From: Candidatus Roseilinea mizusawaensis
Lineage (GTDB): Bacteria > Chloroflexota > Anaerolineae > J036 > Brachytrichaceae
Length of the DNA: 64,000 bases
NCBI GenBank assembly: GCA_016841965.1
Contig: JAEANN010000017.1
Location: 1-64,000 of the forward strand
Direction of reading: 5' to 3'
Shown here: positions 26,062-39,258 of the stretch, piece after piece
Layout of the letters: every line of letters begins with the position of its first letter
Numbering within the stretch: position 1 is the stretch's first letter
Notes under the pieces: model-generated
The model's database searches: none
Told to the model about the DNA's origin: nothing
The model's input: only the letters and a program-made list of their open reading frames with translations
Made by a program: the position numbers and the translations under genes

Positions 26062-26105
26062 AAAACGCTGACGGGCAGGAGATGAATCCTGCCCGTCAGC
26101 GTTTT
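26062..26105. terminator. Bidirectional terminator between dctM and dctP
   Basis: A perfect 19-base inverted repeat (26062-26080 and 26087-26105) with a GATGAA loop. The outer arms read AAAA/TTTT, so each strand has a short U tract. It separates convergent dctM and dctP. Confidence 0.9.
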
Positions 26106-26125
26106 CACGTGCACTCGTGTGGCGC

Positions 26126-27226
26126 TTATGATGCGCCAAACAGGAAGCCCTCAATGGCGTATTCGTTCAGTCCAAACCACTTGTCTGTTTCGGCTTTGAA
26201 CTTCTTCCAGTTTTCATAAACGCGCTTGAAATCAGCGTCTTTACTGGCATACTCGTCGTACAGCGCCAAGGCAGCTTTCTGGGCCGCAGCCATGATCTCG
26301 GTGCTATATTTGCTCACCTGCACTTTCTGCTCGATCAGCTTGGCCAGCGCAGCGGCGTTACGCGCATCGTAACGCGCGACCATGTTTTGATTGGCCTCTG
26401 CCGCAGCACTCTTGATTGCCTCCTGATAAGCCTTGGGCAGCTTGTTCCATTCATTGAGATTCACTTCGATCTCCAGCGAGGGCGCCGGCTCCCACCAGCC
26501 GGGATAGTAATAGAACTTAGCCACCTTGAAGAATCCCAGCTTTTCATCGTCATAGGGGCCAACCCACTCTGCGGCGTCCACTGTACCGGTCTGCAGCGCC
26601 TGGAAGATCTCGCCGCCCGGCAACGTCTGCACGGTCACTCCCAGCCGTTTCATCACCTCGCCGCCCAGGCCGGGGATGCGCATCTTCAACCCTTGCAGGT
26701 CTTTGACCGTCTTCACTTCCTTGCGGAACCAACCGCCCATCTGGGCGCCGGTGTTGCCGGCCGGCCACTGAATCACGTTGAAGCGCTTGGCATACACCTC
26801 CTGGAGCAGCTTGAGGCCCCCACCTTCGTAAAGCCAGGCGTTCTGCTGCCGTAAGGTCATGCCGAAGGGCAGGGCAGCGCCAAACGCCGTGACCGGGCTC
26901 TTGCCGATGTAGTAGTACGATGCCGTGTGCCCGATGGGCACCGCGCCCTGCGAGACCACGTCAAGAATGTCGGTGCCGCGCGAAAGCTTGCCGGCCGGGT
27001 TAGGCGTAATCTGAAAGCGCCCGTCTGTCAGGGCCGCAACGCGCTCGGCAAAATATTCTGCTGCGCCGTAGATGGTGTCGAGCGACACCGGCCAACTGGT
27101 GGCCATCTGCCAGCGTATCCTCTGCGTCTGAGCATGCACGATGGTTGGGACGGCAAAGGCGGTCGAGGCTGCACCTACGGCTGCTGTTCCCTTAGCGGCG
27201 ACAGAAAGAAATTTACGACGTTTCAC
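26126..27226 (-). CDS. dctP: TRAP transporter solute-binding protein (DctP/TakP-like)
   Basis: A 366-residue exported binding protein. The start is GTG at 27226, set by AGGAGGT six bases upstream. The N-terminus [13 protein letters not shown]...[10 protein letters not shown] is a twin-arginine-type leader. Downstream, [27 protein letters not shown] and [15 protein letters not shown] are hallmarks of the TakP/mannitol/lactate-type branch that binds 2-oxo acids or related carboxylates. It delivers ligand to DctQM outside the membrane. Unusual layout: it is convergent with dctQM rather than in one operon, with its own promoter. Confidence 0.92.
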   Translation of the reverse strand: MKRRKFLSVAAKGTAAVGAASTAFAVPTIVHAQTQRIRWQMATSWPVSLDTIYGAAEYFAERVAALTDGRFQITPNPAGKLSRGTDILDVVSQGAVPIGHTASYYYIGKSPVTAFGAALPFGMTLRQQNAWLYEGGGLKLLQEVYAKRFNVIQWPAGNTGAQMGGWFRKEVKTVKDLQGLKMRIPGLGGEVMKRLGVTVQTLPGGEIFQALQTGTVDAAEWVGPYDDEKLGFFKVAKFYYYPGWWEPAPSLEIEVNLNEWNKLPKAYQEAIKSAAAEANQNMVARYDARNAAALAKLIEQKVQVSKYSTEIMAAAQKAALALYDEYASKDADFKRVYENWKKFKAETDKWFGLNEYAIEGFLFGAS

Positions 27227-27589
27227 TGAAGCACCTCCTAGAAGTTAGCAATATGCAGACGCTCAAAGCGCTAGATGTTTTAGCATCGAAATGATGATGT
27301 GTCAAGTTTGTTCGCCGCTGACAGGCTAGGGCTAATGTATCTAAAAGTCTAAGTTTCCGATAATGCTAGTCGTTCTTCATTTAATGTGCCATGTGTTCGG
27401 GCGCGTCTGTTTGGCGTGCTGACAAGCTGTGCTATGTGTGGCTACTGCGAGCTTGGCAAGTGTCAGATGCCGTCTTAAGTCAGATAGGCGTTAGCCCGGA
27501 GTGCTCAACAAGGCGCTCTCCCTGTTGCGTTTGATGGTGGCCTGGGCTAAACCAAGCCCCAGTATCTGCGCCAGTCGTGCGCGCGATCC
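27227..27589. other. 363-base spacer upstream of dctP
   Basis: Holds the dctP promoter in its left part. From about 27310 to 27589 I see no gene, repeat or RNA; short frames there lack any recognisable domain. Confidence 0.6.
27277..27305 (-). promoter_or_regulatory. Sigma-70-type promoter for dctP
   Basis: Read leftward: TTGACA (27305 to 27300), a 17-base spacer, TAAAAC (27282 to 27277), about 50 bases before the GTG start of dctP. Confidence 0.65.
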
Positions 27590-28444
27590 CTACAGGCGCT
27601 CGAAGACTACGAAGCGATACGTCACTAGGCCGGCTTTCAGGCATTGTTGCAACGCCAGGCTGCCCACTGTGCTGCGCCAATAGGCCCACGGCAACCAGGC
27701 TGCGCTGCCCAGCCCGATCAGCGCATGCATAAGCCGGCTAGGCCAATTCAATAAGCGCAAGTCTGGCGTAAGGTCGCGGTCGCTCACAACCGAGAATCCA
27801 TGCCGGCCGGCCATTTGCGTCACCTGTGTTACAGACGATAGGCCCGGCGCGTGCCAGCCGGCCTGAAAAGCCCCCACCCACCGCCGTTCATTGGCTGTAA
27901 GCGCCTTCGAGACGCCGCGCGCAGACAGAAAATCGTCGCACAGCGCCAGCCGTCCGCCGGCCCGTATGAGGCGCGCGACCTGCTCAAAGTAGCGCTCTGG
28001 CGCCGGCGCGTGGATGAAAGCCTCGATGGAAAAGACGACATCCGCCGGTGGCAGGTCGGGCAATGCCAGAAAATCGGCTTCAATAAAGCGGCAGCGATCG
28101 CCCAGACCGAGCCGGGCGGCGTGTTCACGGGCCAACCGGACTTGCAGCGGGCTGATGGTGACGCCGGTGGCGCGCAACACATCGTCCAACTGGGACGCCA
28201 GGTAGAACAGGCTGCCGCCCACGCCGCATCCCAGATCGACGATATGCAGCCCTTCACCTGGCCGGCGCAGGCGCGCGATCTCTTCCAGCACCAGCCGGCT
28301 GGAATAGTTCAGCGCCTGCTCGATTGTGCTCACGCCTGCGGCCCACACCGCCCGACGAATGGCGCGCGCCCGGCCTCCTGCGCCCAGCGCGAGAAACAAG
28401 TGTGTGTTGCGTTCGTAGTAGGTGCGAATGTCCGAGGTCTTCAC
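27590..28444 (-). CDS. Class I SAM-dependent methyltransferase
   Basis: A 284-residue methyltransferase. SAM motif I is VDLGCGVGGSLFYLA (about 69-83), the acidic loop GVTISPLQVRLAREHA (about 94-109), then ADVVFSIEAFIHAP (about 133-146). The opening TYYERNTHLFLALG is shared with small-molecule C- or O-methyltransferases of the UbiE/tocopherol type. The substrate cannot be read from the sequence; an isoprenoid or quinone is a guess. The upstream UroD-like gene ends 13 bases before it, so the pair may be cotranscribed. Confidence 0.8.
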   Translation of the reverse strand: MKTSDIRTYYERNTHLFLALGAGGRARAIRRAVWAAGVSTIEQALNYSSRLVLEEIARLRRPGEGLHIVDLGCGVGGSLFYLASQLDDVLRATGVTISPLQVRLAREHAARLGLGDRCRFIEADFLALPDLPPADVVFSIEAFIHAPAPERYFEQVARLIRAGGRLALCDDFLSARGVSKALTANERRWVGAFQAGWHAPGLSSVTQVTQMAGRHGFSVVSDRDLTPDLRLLNWPSRLMHALIGLGSAAWLPWAYWRSTVGSLALQQCLKAGLVTYRFVVFERL

Positions 28445-28457
28445 CGTGCAGGCGCTT

Positions 28458-29747
28458 TTACCATCCTTCAGCTTCCTCGCGCGCGATGCGCGTCCAGCGG
28501 ATCACACGCGCGGGGTCGTTGGCGATGGTGTGATTGTCTTTCATGATAATTTCGACCCGGCAGTCGTGACGGCGCAACTCGCCCAGTGCAGCGCGCAGGT
28601 TGGCGCGAATGCGCGCTTCGTCAAAAGTGGGCATGGCCAGATCAGCCGGATTCGGCTTATAGGAGAAGATGTAGCGCGGGCCAAGCTGCTCGGCCATTAC
28701 CGGCACATTGGCCCATGGCGACATCGACACCCGTCGCAGGCGAGGCGTTTTCTTGACCACCCGCCAGCGCGTATCCAGCGCCTCGCAGCATCCGTAGCAG
28801 TTCAGGCCGAAACGCTCCAGGATCGGCAATTGGTACTGAAACACAAACTCCTCGAACATGGCCGGCGATACGCCTACCGTCTCCTGGCTTTCGGCGAAGC
28901 CCCACAGATCAATTGTGCGAGGGCGCTCGGCGAAGTCAGGCTGAGGCAACTCGTGTGTCCAGCCAAAGCCGCCTGATCCGACATAGGTGCCGTCGTTGTT
29001 CAAGCTCAGCAGGCCGTGCCCCTCCAGAAAATCCAGCCGCGCCAGTGTGCCATCGCGCAGAAAAGCCATCAGGCGATGGATTAATTGCGGCTGGTCGATC
29101 ATGTCCATCAGGAACTGTTGTAGCCCGCGCAGGAAAACTGCCGTCTGGGTCAGCCCCAGCGTCCACCACCAGCTCGACTTCAGCCGCACTGCAAGAATGT
29201 CGCCCAGTGTGTCGCCGGCCAGTTCCAGGACGCGCCTGGTTGCGGCGTGGTCGATCTCGATATGTGGAAAGCGCAGCTTGTTGAGGTCGGCCCAGGTCTT
29301 GATCGGCGCATCCCAAACATACGAGCCGCCGTGTTCGCCGCCGATTTTGGTCTCGTGGAGGCCCCAATCGCTTTCGACATACACATGACCGATGTTGAAA
29401 TACGCCTCGATCACGCGGTCATCCTGCATGTCGCAGCCCCAGAAGATTTCCTTGCGCAGGCGCATTTCCCACTCGCGGGCCAGCGCGCCTTCACATCGGA
29501 GATCGTTGGCGGTGATGATTTCGTTCCAGCCGTTTTCAGGATCGCAGAACACCAGCGGGCGTGTAGGCAGCAGCGCGTTGTGGGCGTACCACAGGTCGCG
29601 TTTATCTTGCTCGATGGGCCGCGCAGCCAGTTCTGCCACGCGCCGCGCCAGGTCGCGCAAGATCGCGCGATCGGGGGCGCTGAGGGTTGCTTCGCCGGCC
29701 GGCTGGCCGGTGGCGCTGAGGCTCGCAACAGTCTCGTCTGAACGCAT
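28458..29747 (-). CDS. Uroporphyrinogen decarboxylase-like (URO-D/MtaA fold) protein
   Basis: About 429 residues from the ATG at 29747, set by AGGAGG five bases upstream; a frame 12 codons longer lacks such support. A TIM-barrel URO-D-family protein of the divergent group related to cobamide-dependent methyltransferases: VESDWGLHETKIGG..., LRFPHIEID, LNNDGTYVGSGGFGW, and a cysteine-rich NCYGCCEALD (about 303-312) that could bind zinc. True haem-pathway UroD is unlikely. Role unknown; it may handle methyl groups from methylated compounds. Confidence 0.7.
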   Translation of the reverse strand: MRSDETVASLSATGQPAGEATLSAPDRAILRDLARRVAELAARPIEQDKRDLWYAHNALLPTRPLVFCDPENGWNEIITANDLRCEGALAREWEMRLRKEIFWGCDMQDDRVIEAYFNIGHVYVESDWGLHETKIGGEHGGSYVWDAPIKTWADLNKLRFPHIEIDHAATRRVLELAGDTLGDILAVRLKSSWWWTLGLTQTAVFLRGLQQFLMDMIDQPQLIHRLMAFLRDGTLARLDFLEGHGLLSLNNDGTYVGSGGFGWTHELPQPDFAERPRTIDLWGFAESQETVGVSPAMFEEFVFQYQLPILERFGLNCYGCCEALDTRWRVVKKTPRLRRVSMSPWANVPVMAEQLGPRYIFSYKPNPADLAMPTFDEARIRANLRAALGELRRHDCRVEIIMKDNHTIANDPARVIRWTRIAREEAEGW

Positions 29748-29816
29748 GGCTTCCTCCTGCTCATTTTCATTGATATGGTACACCTGGGCGCCTACGTTGT
29801 GCGCCTATTCAAAGTA

Positions 29817-29849
29817 AACGGGACTCCCAGCCTCGCCGGGAGTCCCGTT
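29817..29849. terminator. Hairpin after the DHODH-like gene
   Basis: A 12-base inverted repeat (29817-29828 and 29838-29849) with a 9-base loop, between the DHODH-like stop and the UroD-like start. Read leftward it ends in TTTACTTT, a weak U tract. Confidence 0.7.
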
Positions 29850-29881
29850 ATCATCTTGCGCCTGGCAGAAACTACCTGCAA

Positions 29882-30895
29882 CTACAGCTTTACGCCGGTT
29901 GGATCTGGCCGCCACGATTCGAGCGACTTCATGTAGTTTGCCCGCTCGAAAGCTGCCGGCTGGGCCACGTTGATCTGGCTCACGCTGCCTTGCATCTGCT
30001 TGACCGATTCGTATTCGTGTGCTTCCATCCACTGTTTGAGCTCTGCCACGAGTTCGCCGATGCGGCCGGGGCCATGCTGAAGCAACGCGGAGGCCAGCAT
30101 GGCTACTTTCGCGCCGGCCATCATGCTTTTCAAGATATCGTGCGTGGTATGCACGCCGTTGGTGACGGCAAAGTCCACCGGCACGCGTCCATACAAAATC
30201 GCCACCCAGCGCAATCCCAGCAGCAAGTCAGTTGAAGTGCTCAGAATATGCTGCGGCACCACTTCCAGCGCTTCGGGGTCGATGTCGGGCTGGTAGAAGC
30301 GATTGAACAACACCAGGGCATCTGCCCCGGCATCGGCCAGTTTGCGCATCATGTTGCCGGTGGCGCTGAAGAACGGGCCGATCTTCACTGCAACCGGGAT
30401 GGACACACTCTTCTTCACGTCGCGCACCACGTCGAGATACATCTGCTCGATCTCAGCGCCCTCGCGCCCGATGTCGGTGGCGATATAGTACACGTTCAGT
30501 TCCAGCCCGGCTGCGCCGGCCTGCTCGATTTTCTTGGCGTAGCTGACCCAGCCGCCGCTGGATACGCCGTTGAGGCTGCCGATGATCGGGACGCCGGCTG
30601 TCTCGCTGGCCTTGCGCACCAGTTCCAGATAGGCGTCCGGCCCGATGTTGTAATGCTTCAGATCGGGGAAGTACGTCATCGCTTCGGGCGAGCTGTAAGA
30701 ACCATAGTTCAGGTAGTGATCGAGGATCAGCGATTCGGCGTTGATCTGCTCCTCGAACAACGAATACATCACGATGGCCGGCGCGCCGGCGTCGACCAGG
30801 CGCTTGATGCTGTCAAGATTTTTCGACAGGGGCGAAGCGGCCGGCACGACCGGGTGCGCCAGTTTCAAACCCATGTAGGTGGTAGTCAGGTCCAT
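29882..30895 (-). CDS. Dihydroorotate dehydrogenase-like flavoprotein next to PFOR
   Basis: About 337 residues from the ATG at 30895 ([22 protein letters not shown]); GAGGA precedes it. A TIM-barrel FMN protein of the DHODH superfamily: [29 protein letters not shown] (about 105-133), VAVKIGPFF, then [10 protein letters not shown] and [19 protein letters not shown] phosphate-binding blocks. It lies after nifJ, a pairing I recall from many anaerobes. The usual catalytic Cys or Ser of PyrD is not evident, so it may not be the pyrimidine enzyme. It may still be the partner of the PyrK-like protein at 6193. Confidence 0.8.
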   Translation of the reverse strand: MDLTTTYMGLKLAHPVVPAASPLSKNLDSIKRLVDAGAPAIVMYSLFEEQINAESLILDHYLNYGSYSSPEAMTYFPDLKHYNIGPDAYLELVRKASETAGVPIIGSLNGVSSGGWVSYAKKIEQAGAAGLELNVYYIATDIGREGAEIEQMYLDVVRDVKKSVSIPVAVKIGPFFSATGNMMRKLADAGADALVLFNRFYQPDIDPEALEVVPQHILSTSTDLLLGLRWVAILYGRVPVDFAVTNGVHTTHDILKSMMAGAKVAMLASALLQHGPGRIGELVAELKQWMEAHEYESVKQMQGSVSQINVAQPAAFERANYMKSLESWRPDPTGVKL

Positions 30896-30924
30896 TGGTG
30901 TCCTCATTAAAAGTGGGTCAGTCA

Positions 30925-31059
30925 GGTTGCTCGGGTTCATCGGGTTAGGCAGGTTGCTTGGCTTCGAGAGGTTGGTTGGGTTGACTGCCCGTCCACACAG
31001 TCGGCCTGCTCAACCTTGCGAACGTTACTGACCTTGACAACCTGAGAACCTCATCAACC

Positions 31060-31062
<3 letters not shown>
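30925..31062. repeat. Inverted pair of GGTTNNNNR nonamer arrays
   Basis: Plus strand: seven 9-base units at 30925-30987 (GGTTGCTCG, GGTTCATCG, GGTTAGGCA, GGTTGCTTG, GCTTCGAGA, GGTTGGTTG, GGTTGACTG). Minus strand: about six units of the same type at 31008-31062, overlapping the nifJ stop. The two arms face each other and could form a long imperfect hairpin between nifJ and the DHODH-like gene. Confidence 0.8.
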
Positions 31063-34617
<3,555 letters not shown>

Positions 34618-34972
34618 CTCAACAGAATCTCCTGTGCATGGCCTACGCAGGACGCGATGAACCGCTGTGTGTCGGATCGTCAATCGTCATACATCGCCGC
34701 GCAGCGCCGCTCATCGCGACCGAGTGTCGGAAACAAGCCTGTGGGAATCAGGCCATGTCGCGGATTCGATCCGTGGTGGCTCCCTTCCGCATCTGCGGCT
34801 CAACGCGCCCTGCGAAGGATGAATTGAGTTTTCAACCTCACTGCACCGGCCGGCGTTCAGCAGACAACGCAACAGGCTGCGACGAGGCAGTCTGGGCCGG
34901 TGTCTGCAAGTATTATGAGCCGGCGCATGCTTTGTGCAAGTGAGATTTGGCTGCGCTGTGGTGTGAAGGAGG
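34618..34972. other. 355-base spacer between the membrane-protein gene and nifJ
   Basis: No gene recognised; short frames here have no domain. A nifJ promoter must lie here but no box pair was convincing. Confidence 0.5.
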
Positions 34973-36775
34973 TCATGGTTTGGTGTGATTGGCCGGCCAC
35001 AGCGTTGCCAGGTAGATCGCATACAACATCGGCTTCCCGAACCGATCTAACCCGAAGGTTGCCGCATCGCCGGTCAGTTGGGCGGTCTGACTCAGATCGT
35101 GCGTGCTCAGCGCCCAGTTCACCAGCGTCACCGTCAACAACACATAACCCAGGTACAGAAAGATGCGTCCGGCGCGCGGCAACCCCGGCGAACTGACATT
35201 GGCCCATGATCCGGCGGTCAGAGCATCCCAGATCAGGCCGAATGCGATAAACCCGACGCCGGCAAATCCGAAAAGTGGCGTGAAACGATTGTTGATAAAG
35301 GCTGTCTGTCGCAGGAGTCCGCTTACCAGCACAACCATCAGCAGCGCTGCTGCGCGGGCCGGCGTCAATTCTCGGCGGATCAACCATACCAGTGCCACGA
35401 CGCTAAAAATGATCGTCCACCAGAAATCTGTGTAGGTCGGCCCGTACCAGGTCAGTAAGCTCAGTGGCCGGCCGATGTCGGCCATCTCGATCCACAGCGC
35501 CATCAGACCAAATCCGCACAGATAGACCGCCAGCGCCTGCCGCCCGCGTCTGGCCTGCGTGATGCCGGCGAGAACCACCAGCCCGAAGAACACGACCCGC
35601 CACACCGGCGTGTACTGGTTGTTCAGGAAGTCGGCATAGGCGCTGGCAGCCAGTTCCGCCATGGCCGAAACCTGCCCATCTGCGAAGTTGGCGATGAATG
35701 CCATCACCAGATTCAGCATGACAAAGATGTAGAGCTGCACCAGCGTATAGCCGATGATCAGAGGCAGGGCCGCCTTATCGGCAGCATTCAGCACATGCTC
35801 AGAGGACAGCGGTTCTGATTGCGTGGCGCGGGTTGCAAGCCGCCGCACTGTCCACCACGCAAGGCCAATGCAGGCCGGCACGCCGAATGCACCCACAAAA
35901 GCCCACACTTCCTGCCCGGGCGCACGCAAGAATGTCTCGAGCGCGGTCGTCACGACGTTGTGGAGACGCAACCCTAGCGCGATTGCCATCACCCCCAACA
36001 GTGCGATGCGAGGCAGCCGATCCTGGGCGATCCTGACCACCCAACCGGCTGTGACGTAGGTGAAGTTGGCCATCGACAGCCCAATCAACAACAGCAAGGG
36101 CAAGACGAGCGAGGACAGCGTCTGCACGTGGCCGTTGACTTTGGATACCAGCAACGGCGTGCCGCTGATTTGCCAGTCGGCCAATCCCTGCGCCTGGGGA
36201 AACAGAAAGGTGAGCGAAACCAGGCCCAGCAACACAGAAAACTCGACGCCCAATCGGGGGCGCCGTCGTTGTCTGACCAGAAAGAAGACGATCACGCCGG
36301 CCAGTGCCACAAGCCCGCCCCAGGGGCTACCCCAGCCGGCTGTAGCGCCGATCCATGTCATGCTGACCATCACGAACAGGCTCACGACACCCAGCCGGAT
36401 AGCCCAATGGCTGTGCAACGCCCCGGCCAGCGCGAAACTCCAGGCCATTGCCAGCAGGAACAAAGTGGCCGGCAGCAGCGACAATGGCGCCAGCGTGCCG
36501 CGTCCGGCCAGGCTGTTAGTCAATGGAACGAGATCGGCCGACGCGCGCCAGAAATCGTTGAACAGCAACAGCCCGATCATCAGAACCATCAACGCAAAGC
36601 CGAGCAGGATCAACCCGCGTGTGACGCGCGACAGGCCGCGCAGATCGATCAGGCCGGCCTTCAAGTCTGCCCACACGAAGTCGCGCAGCGCGCCGAACGT
36701 TAGCGCCCAGATCAAGCCGAGCAGGGCTGCCGGCGTGAGCGAGGTCGGTTTCAGCCGGCGCAAGGGATTGCTCAT
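34973..36775 (-). CDS. Large polytopic membrane protein of the envelope cluster
   Basis: About 600 residues from the ATG at 36775, which overlaps the upstream stop as ATGA. Roughly fourteen hydrophobic segments fill the chain, with a cytoplasmic-looking linker near residues 320-345 (TRATQSEPLSSEHV). No transporter, glycosyltransferase or protease motif was recognised. It is translationally coupled to the beta-propeller protein, so the two probably form one complex. Terminal gene of the leftward cluster that begins at 44563. Confidence 0.7.
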   Translation of the reverse strand: MSNPLRRLKPTSLTPAALLGLIWALTFGALRDFVWADLKAGLIDLRGLSRVTRGLILLGFALMVLMIGLLLFNDFWRASADLVPLTNSLAGRGTLAPLSLLPATLFLLAMAWSFALAGALHSHWAIRLGVVSLFVMVSMTWIGATAGWGSPWGGLVALAGVIVFFLVRQRRRPRLGVEFSVLLGLVSLTFLFPQAQGLADWQISGTPLLVSKVNGHVQTLSSLVLPLLLLIGLSMANFTYVTAGWVVRIAQDRLPRIALLGVMAIALGLRLHNVVTTALETFLRAPGQEVWAFVGAFGVPACIGLAWWTVRRLATRATQSEPLSSEHVLNAADKAALPLIIGYTLVQLYIFVMLNLVMAFIANFADGQVSAMAELAASAYADFLNNQYTPVWRVVFFGLVVLAGITQARRGRQALAVYLCGFGLMALWIEMADIGRPLSLLTWYGPTYTDFWWTIIFSVVALVWLIRRELTPARAAALLMVVLVSGLLRQTAFINNRFTPLFGFAGVGFIAFGLIWDALTAGSWANVSSPGLPRAGRIFLYLGYVLLTVTLVNWALSTHDLSQTAQLTGDAATFGLDRFGKPMLYAIYLATLWPANHTKP

Positions 36776-38679
36776 GGCCCCAGCCTCCACAGGATCGCTT
36801 TGGCGTTCACCGCCCAGATGGCGCCACCGCCGACTGTTGGCCCATAGATGAAGTCATAGCGATTGCCTGTCTCGGCAATCCCCACCCGTTCGGAAGTTGC
36901 CCAGTGACGCACCTGCCGGCCGGCCTGGTCGAATAGCCGGAATGTGCCGCCTTCGTCGATTGCCAGGATCGATTGCCCCACCACAAGCGGCGCGCCCGAG
37001 TAGCGGTGCGCCGGGTCTTGCCACAGCCGGCGTCCGTCGTCGGCGGCCAAGCTCGTGAGCCGGCCTGCCTCATCAACCACCACCACAAAGCCGTCGCCTT
37101 TGGCTGGCGCGTAGCGCACGCCTGCCCCAATGCGAGTGACCCATCGCTCCGCGCCGCTGGCAGCTTCTAGCGCAACCAGCGCGCCGGCGTTGCTGGCTGC
37201 ATAGGCCACATCGCCCGCGACCACAATCGGCGCTTCAATTGCTCCGTCGGCCGCGTAGTCCCAGTTCAGCGCGCCGGTCGCTATGTCATAGGCGTACACA
37301 GCCCCATCGTCTGAACCGATCAACGCCAGATCGCCGGCAATCGCCGGCGATGACACAACCGCTGCTCCGGTTTCGGCCTGCCACAGCAGCGCGCCGGTGT
37401 CTGCGTTCAGGGCATATACGTGGCGATCCTCGCTGCCGAAGAGGACGATATCGCCGGCTACTGCCGGGCGCGTGGCCACGTTGTCGCCGACGGCAAACGA
37501 CCAGAGATATAAACCGCGCACATCGAGCGCGTACAACCGCTTGTCGGTTGCGCCAAAGTAAATGCGCCCGCGCGCTGGGTCGAAGGCCGGCGGGCTGAAG
37601 ATGCTGCCGCCGGTGTGAAATCGCCACACCAGATGGCCTGTCTCGGTCACGGCGCTGAAAGCCAGCAGGTCGCCGTTGTAGGCTGCTGCCAGCACGATGG
37701 GCGGATCGATCGGCAGCCATACCGGCGGGATGGTGCTTTCGATCTCTACGCCGGTTAGATTTGCTCTGGCGAATACTGCCAGTCGCCACAGATCGGGCGC
37801 TGTTGCGGGCGCTGTTGCGGGCGCTTGTTGCGCGCCGTTGACCAGAAGCGCCGCCGGCGGAAACTGAGCCGTTGAGGGATTAGGTAAATAGCGCCGGATC
37901 AGCGCGCCAGAGGCATCATGCTCCTCTGTCTCAATCACGCCGGCGCCGGCGCACAACCACTCGGCAGACCTTGTTTCGATGGGGGGCGAACTTAGTAATG
38001 TCAATGTTGATTCAATGCGCAGGCAGTCATCGAATTCGCCCGCCTCTGTCTTGCGCGGCCCGGCTGCCACAACACGGCTCTCACTGCGGTAGCCTGTCGC
38101 GCCGACAATGACACCGTCGCTCTGCCATGATTTGTCCGGCCCCAGGTCAGGGGGATATGCCAAAATTGGCGGATCAAAGACCACATCTGTGGCCGTCTCT
38201 ATGGTGTGAATGCCGATCAGAAACAGCCCGCGCGCTTCGCGCACATATACCGTCAGGGTCGTCGTGATCGTGCCATTCATGTCCATGAAGCGGTGGCGTA
38301 CCTCACTCAACTGAATGCTGCGCAGCCAGCTCGTCGCATCGCCTGTCTTCGAGCCGTCGAGGGGGGCGTAGCGCGCCAGAACTGCTGCGCCTAGGGCAGG
38401 CTTCAGGTCGTAGGTCAGGCCGCGCAGGCTGGGCAGCAGGACGACGTTCTGGCTGTTCCAACCGACCAACACGCCGGCCGGGTCGTAGACGCCGGTCAGG
38501 CGCGAGTCGGCATCCATGGCAGGGACGTAGCGGTCAAGGGCGGGGCCGGCCATATCCGGCTGAGGCATCCAGGGCTGCGCGAAAGCAACACCCACTGCGG
38601 CCACACACACGAATATGGCCAACAGGCCGACCATGTCACGCAGGATATCCAGCCGCTTCGCTTGGTCGGGCGTCCTCAT
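36772..38679 (-). CDS. Membrane-anchored PQQ-type beta-propeller protein
   Basis: About 635 residues from the ATG at 38679 (MRTPDQAKRLD), preceded by GGAG; two in-frame ATGs upstream are alternatives. One transmembrane helix (about 17-37) is followed by an extracytoplasmic domain (about 50-330) and a C-terminal propeller with repeated blade motifs such as GRIYFGATDKRLYALDV, DIVLFGSEDRHVYALNADTGALLWQAETG and DLALIGSDDGAVYAYDIATGALNWDY. Such BamB-like propellers are usually protein-interaction platforms; nothing shows that PQQ is bound. Coupled to the polytopic protein that follows. Confidence 0.8.
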   Translation of the reverse strand: MRTPDQAKRLDILRDMVGLLAIFVCVAAVGVAFAQPWMPQPDMAGPALDRYVPAMDADSRLTGVYDPAGVLVGWNSQNVVLLPSLRGLTYDLKPALGAAVLARYAPLDGSKTGDATSWLRSIQLSEVRHRFMDMNGTITTTLTVYVREARGLFLIGIHTIETATDVVFDPPILAYPPDLGPDKSWQSDGVIVGATGYRSESRVVAAGPRKTEAGEFDDCLRIESTLTLLSSPPIETRSAEWLCAGAGVIETEEHDASGALIRRYLPNPSTAQFPPAALLVNGAQQAPATAPATAPDLWRLAVFARANLTGVEIESTIPPVWLPIDPPIVLAAAYNGDLLAFSAVTETGHLVWRFHTGGSIFSPPAFDPARGRIYFGATDKRLYALDVRGLYLWSFAVGDNVATRPAVAGDIVLFGSEDRHVYALNADTGALLWQAETGAAVVSSPAIAGDLALIGSDDGAVYAYDIATGALNWDYAADGAIEAPIVVAGDVAYAASNAGALVALEAASGAERWVTRIGAGVRYAPAKGDGFVVVVDEAGRLTSLAADDGRRLWQDPAHRYSGAPLVVGQSILAIDEGGTFRLFDQAGRQVRHWATSERVGIAETGNRYDFIYGPTVGGGAIWAVNAKAILWRLGP

Positions 38680-38728
38680 CGCGCCTGACTCCATTGCGCA
38701 ATCGCGCACATGTGCAATCGCTCACACG

Positions 38729-38762
38729 TCACAGGGGCGACCAAGACCGGTCGCCCCTGTGA
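38729..38762. terminator. Hairpin between the SnoaL-like and beta-propeller genes
   Basis: A 14-base perfect stem (38729-38742 and 38749-38762, TCACAGGGGCGACC and its complement) with a 6-base loop. Probably terminates the upstream leftward transcript. No long U tract. Confidence 0.7.
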
Positions 38763-38783
38763 TGGACACAACGCTGTCGCCGC

Positions 38784-39218
38784 CTACTCCGGCCCGAATG
38801 GCGCGGCCCAGGCCGGCGATTTATGCACGTGCACGACTGTCCACGCCCCATCACGCCGGATTAACACGCGGCTTTCGTTGTGCGTGCGATGCATGATGCC
38901 CTGGGGCGTCTTGCGCGTCACCATCAGGGTGTAACTGGCGATGGCGACGGCCAGGCTATCGCCGGCCAGGTCGCCGTACACTTGCAGACGCGGTTCAAGC
39001 AGATCAAAGCGCGTTTCATGACCTGCGGGCAGAACGGATTGGCTCACCAGAAACAGATGGAAATCCAGCCCATCCTGCCGGTGCGGTGTGATATACCACT
39101 CGTATAGCGAGAGGTCCGCGCTGGTGGTTGCGGCATAGGCGTCTGGATCGCCGGTAAAGATCGCTGTCAGATGCCGGCGCAAGGTGTCCCAGATTGGCTG
39201 CTGATCCGCGTCGCTCAT
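38784..39218 (-). CDS. SnoaL/CaMKII-association-domain-like protein
   Basis: About 144 residues from the ATG at 39218, with AGGAG eight bases upstream. A single NTF2-like fold domain: WDTLRRHLTAIFTGDPDAYAATTSADLSLYEW at the start and RTHNESRVLIRRDGAWTVVHVHKSP at the end, the latter typical of the CaMKII-association branch. Cytosolic, probably an oligomeric small-molecule-binding or scaffold domain; no catalytic role can be assigned. It lies 40 bases after the HtrA-like protease gene. Confidence 0.78.
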   Translation of the reverse strand: MSDADQQPIWDTLRRHLTAIFTGDPDAYAATTSADLSLYEWYITPHRQDGLDFHLFLVSQSVLPAGHETRFDLLEPRLQVYGDLAGDSLAVAIASYTLMVTRKTPQGIMHRTHNESRVLIRRDGAWTVVHVHKSPAWAAPFGPE

Positions 39219-39258
39219 CGGTGTTGCTCCTCTCATGCTCGCGAGACGGGCAACCGCT

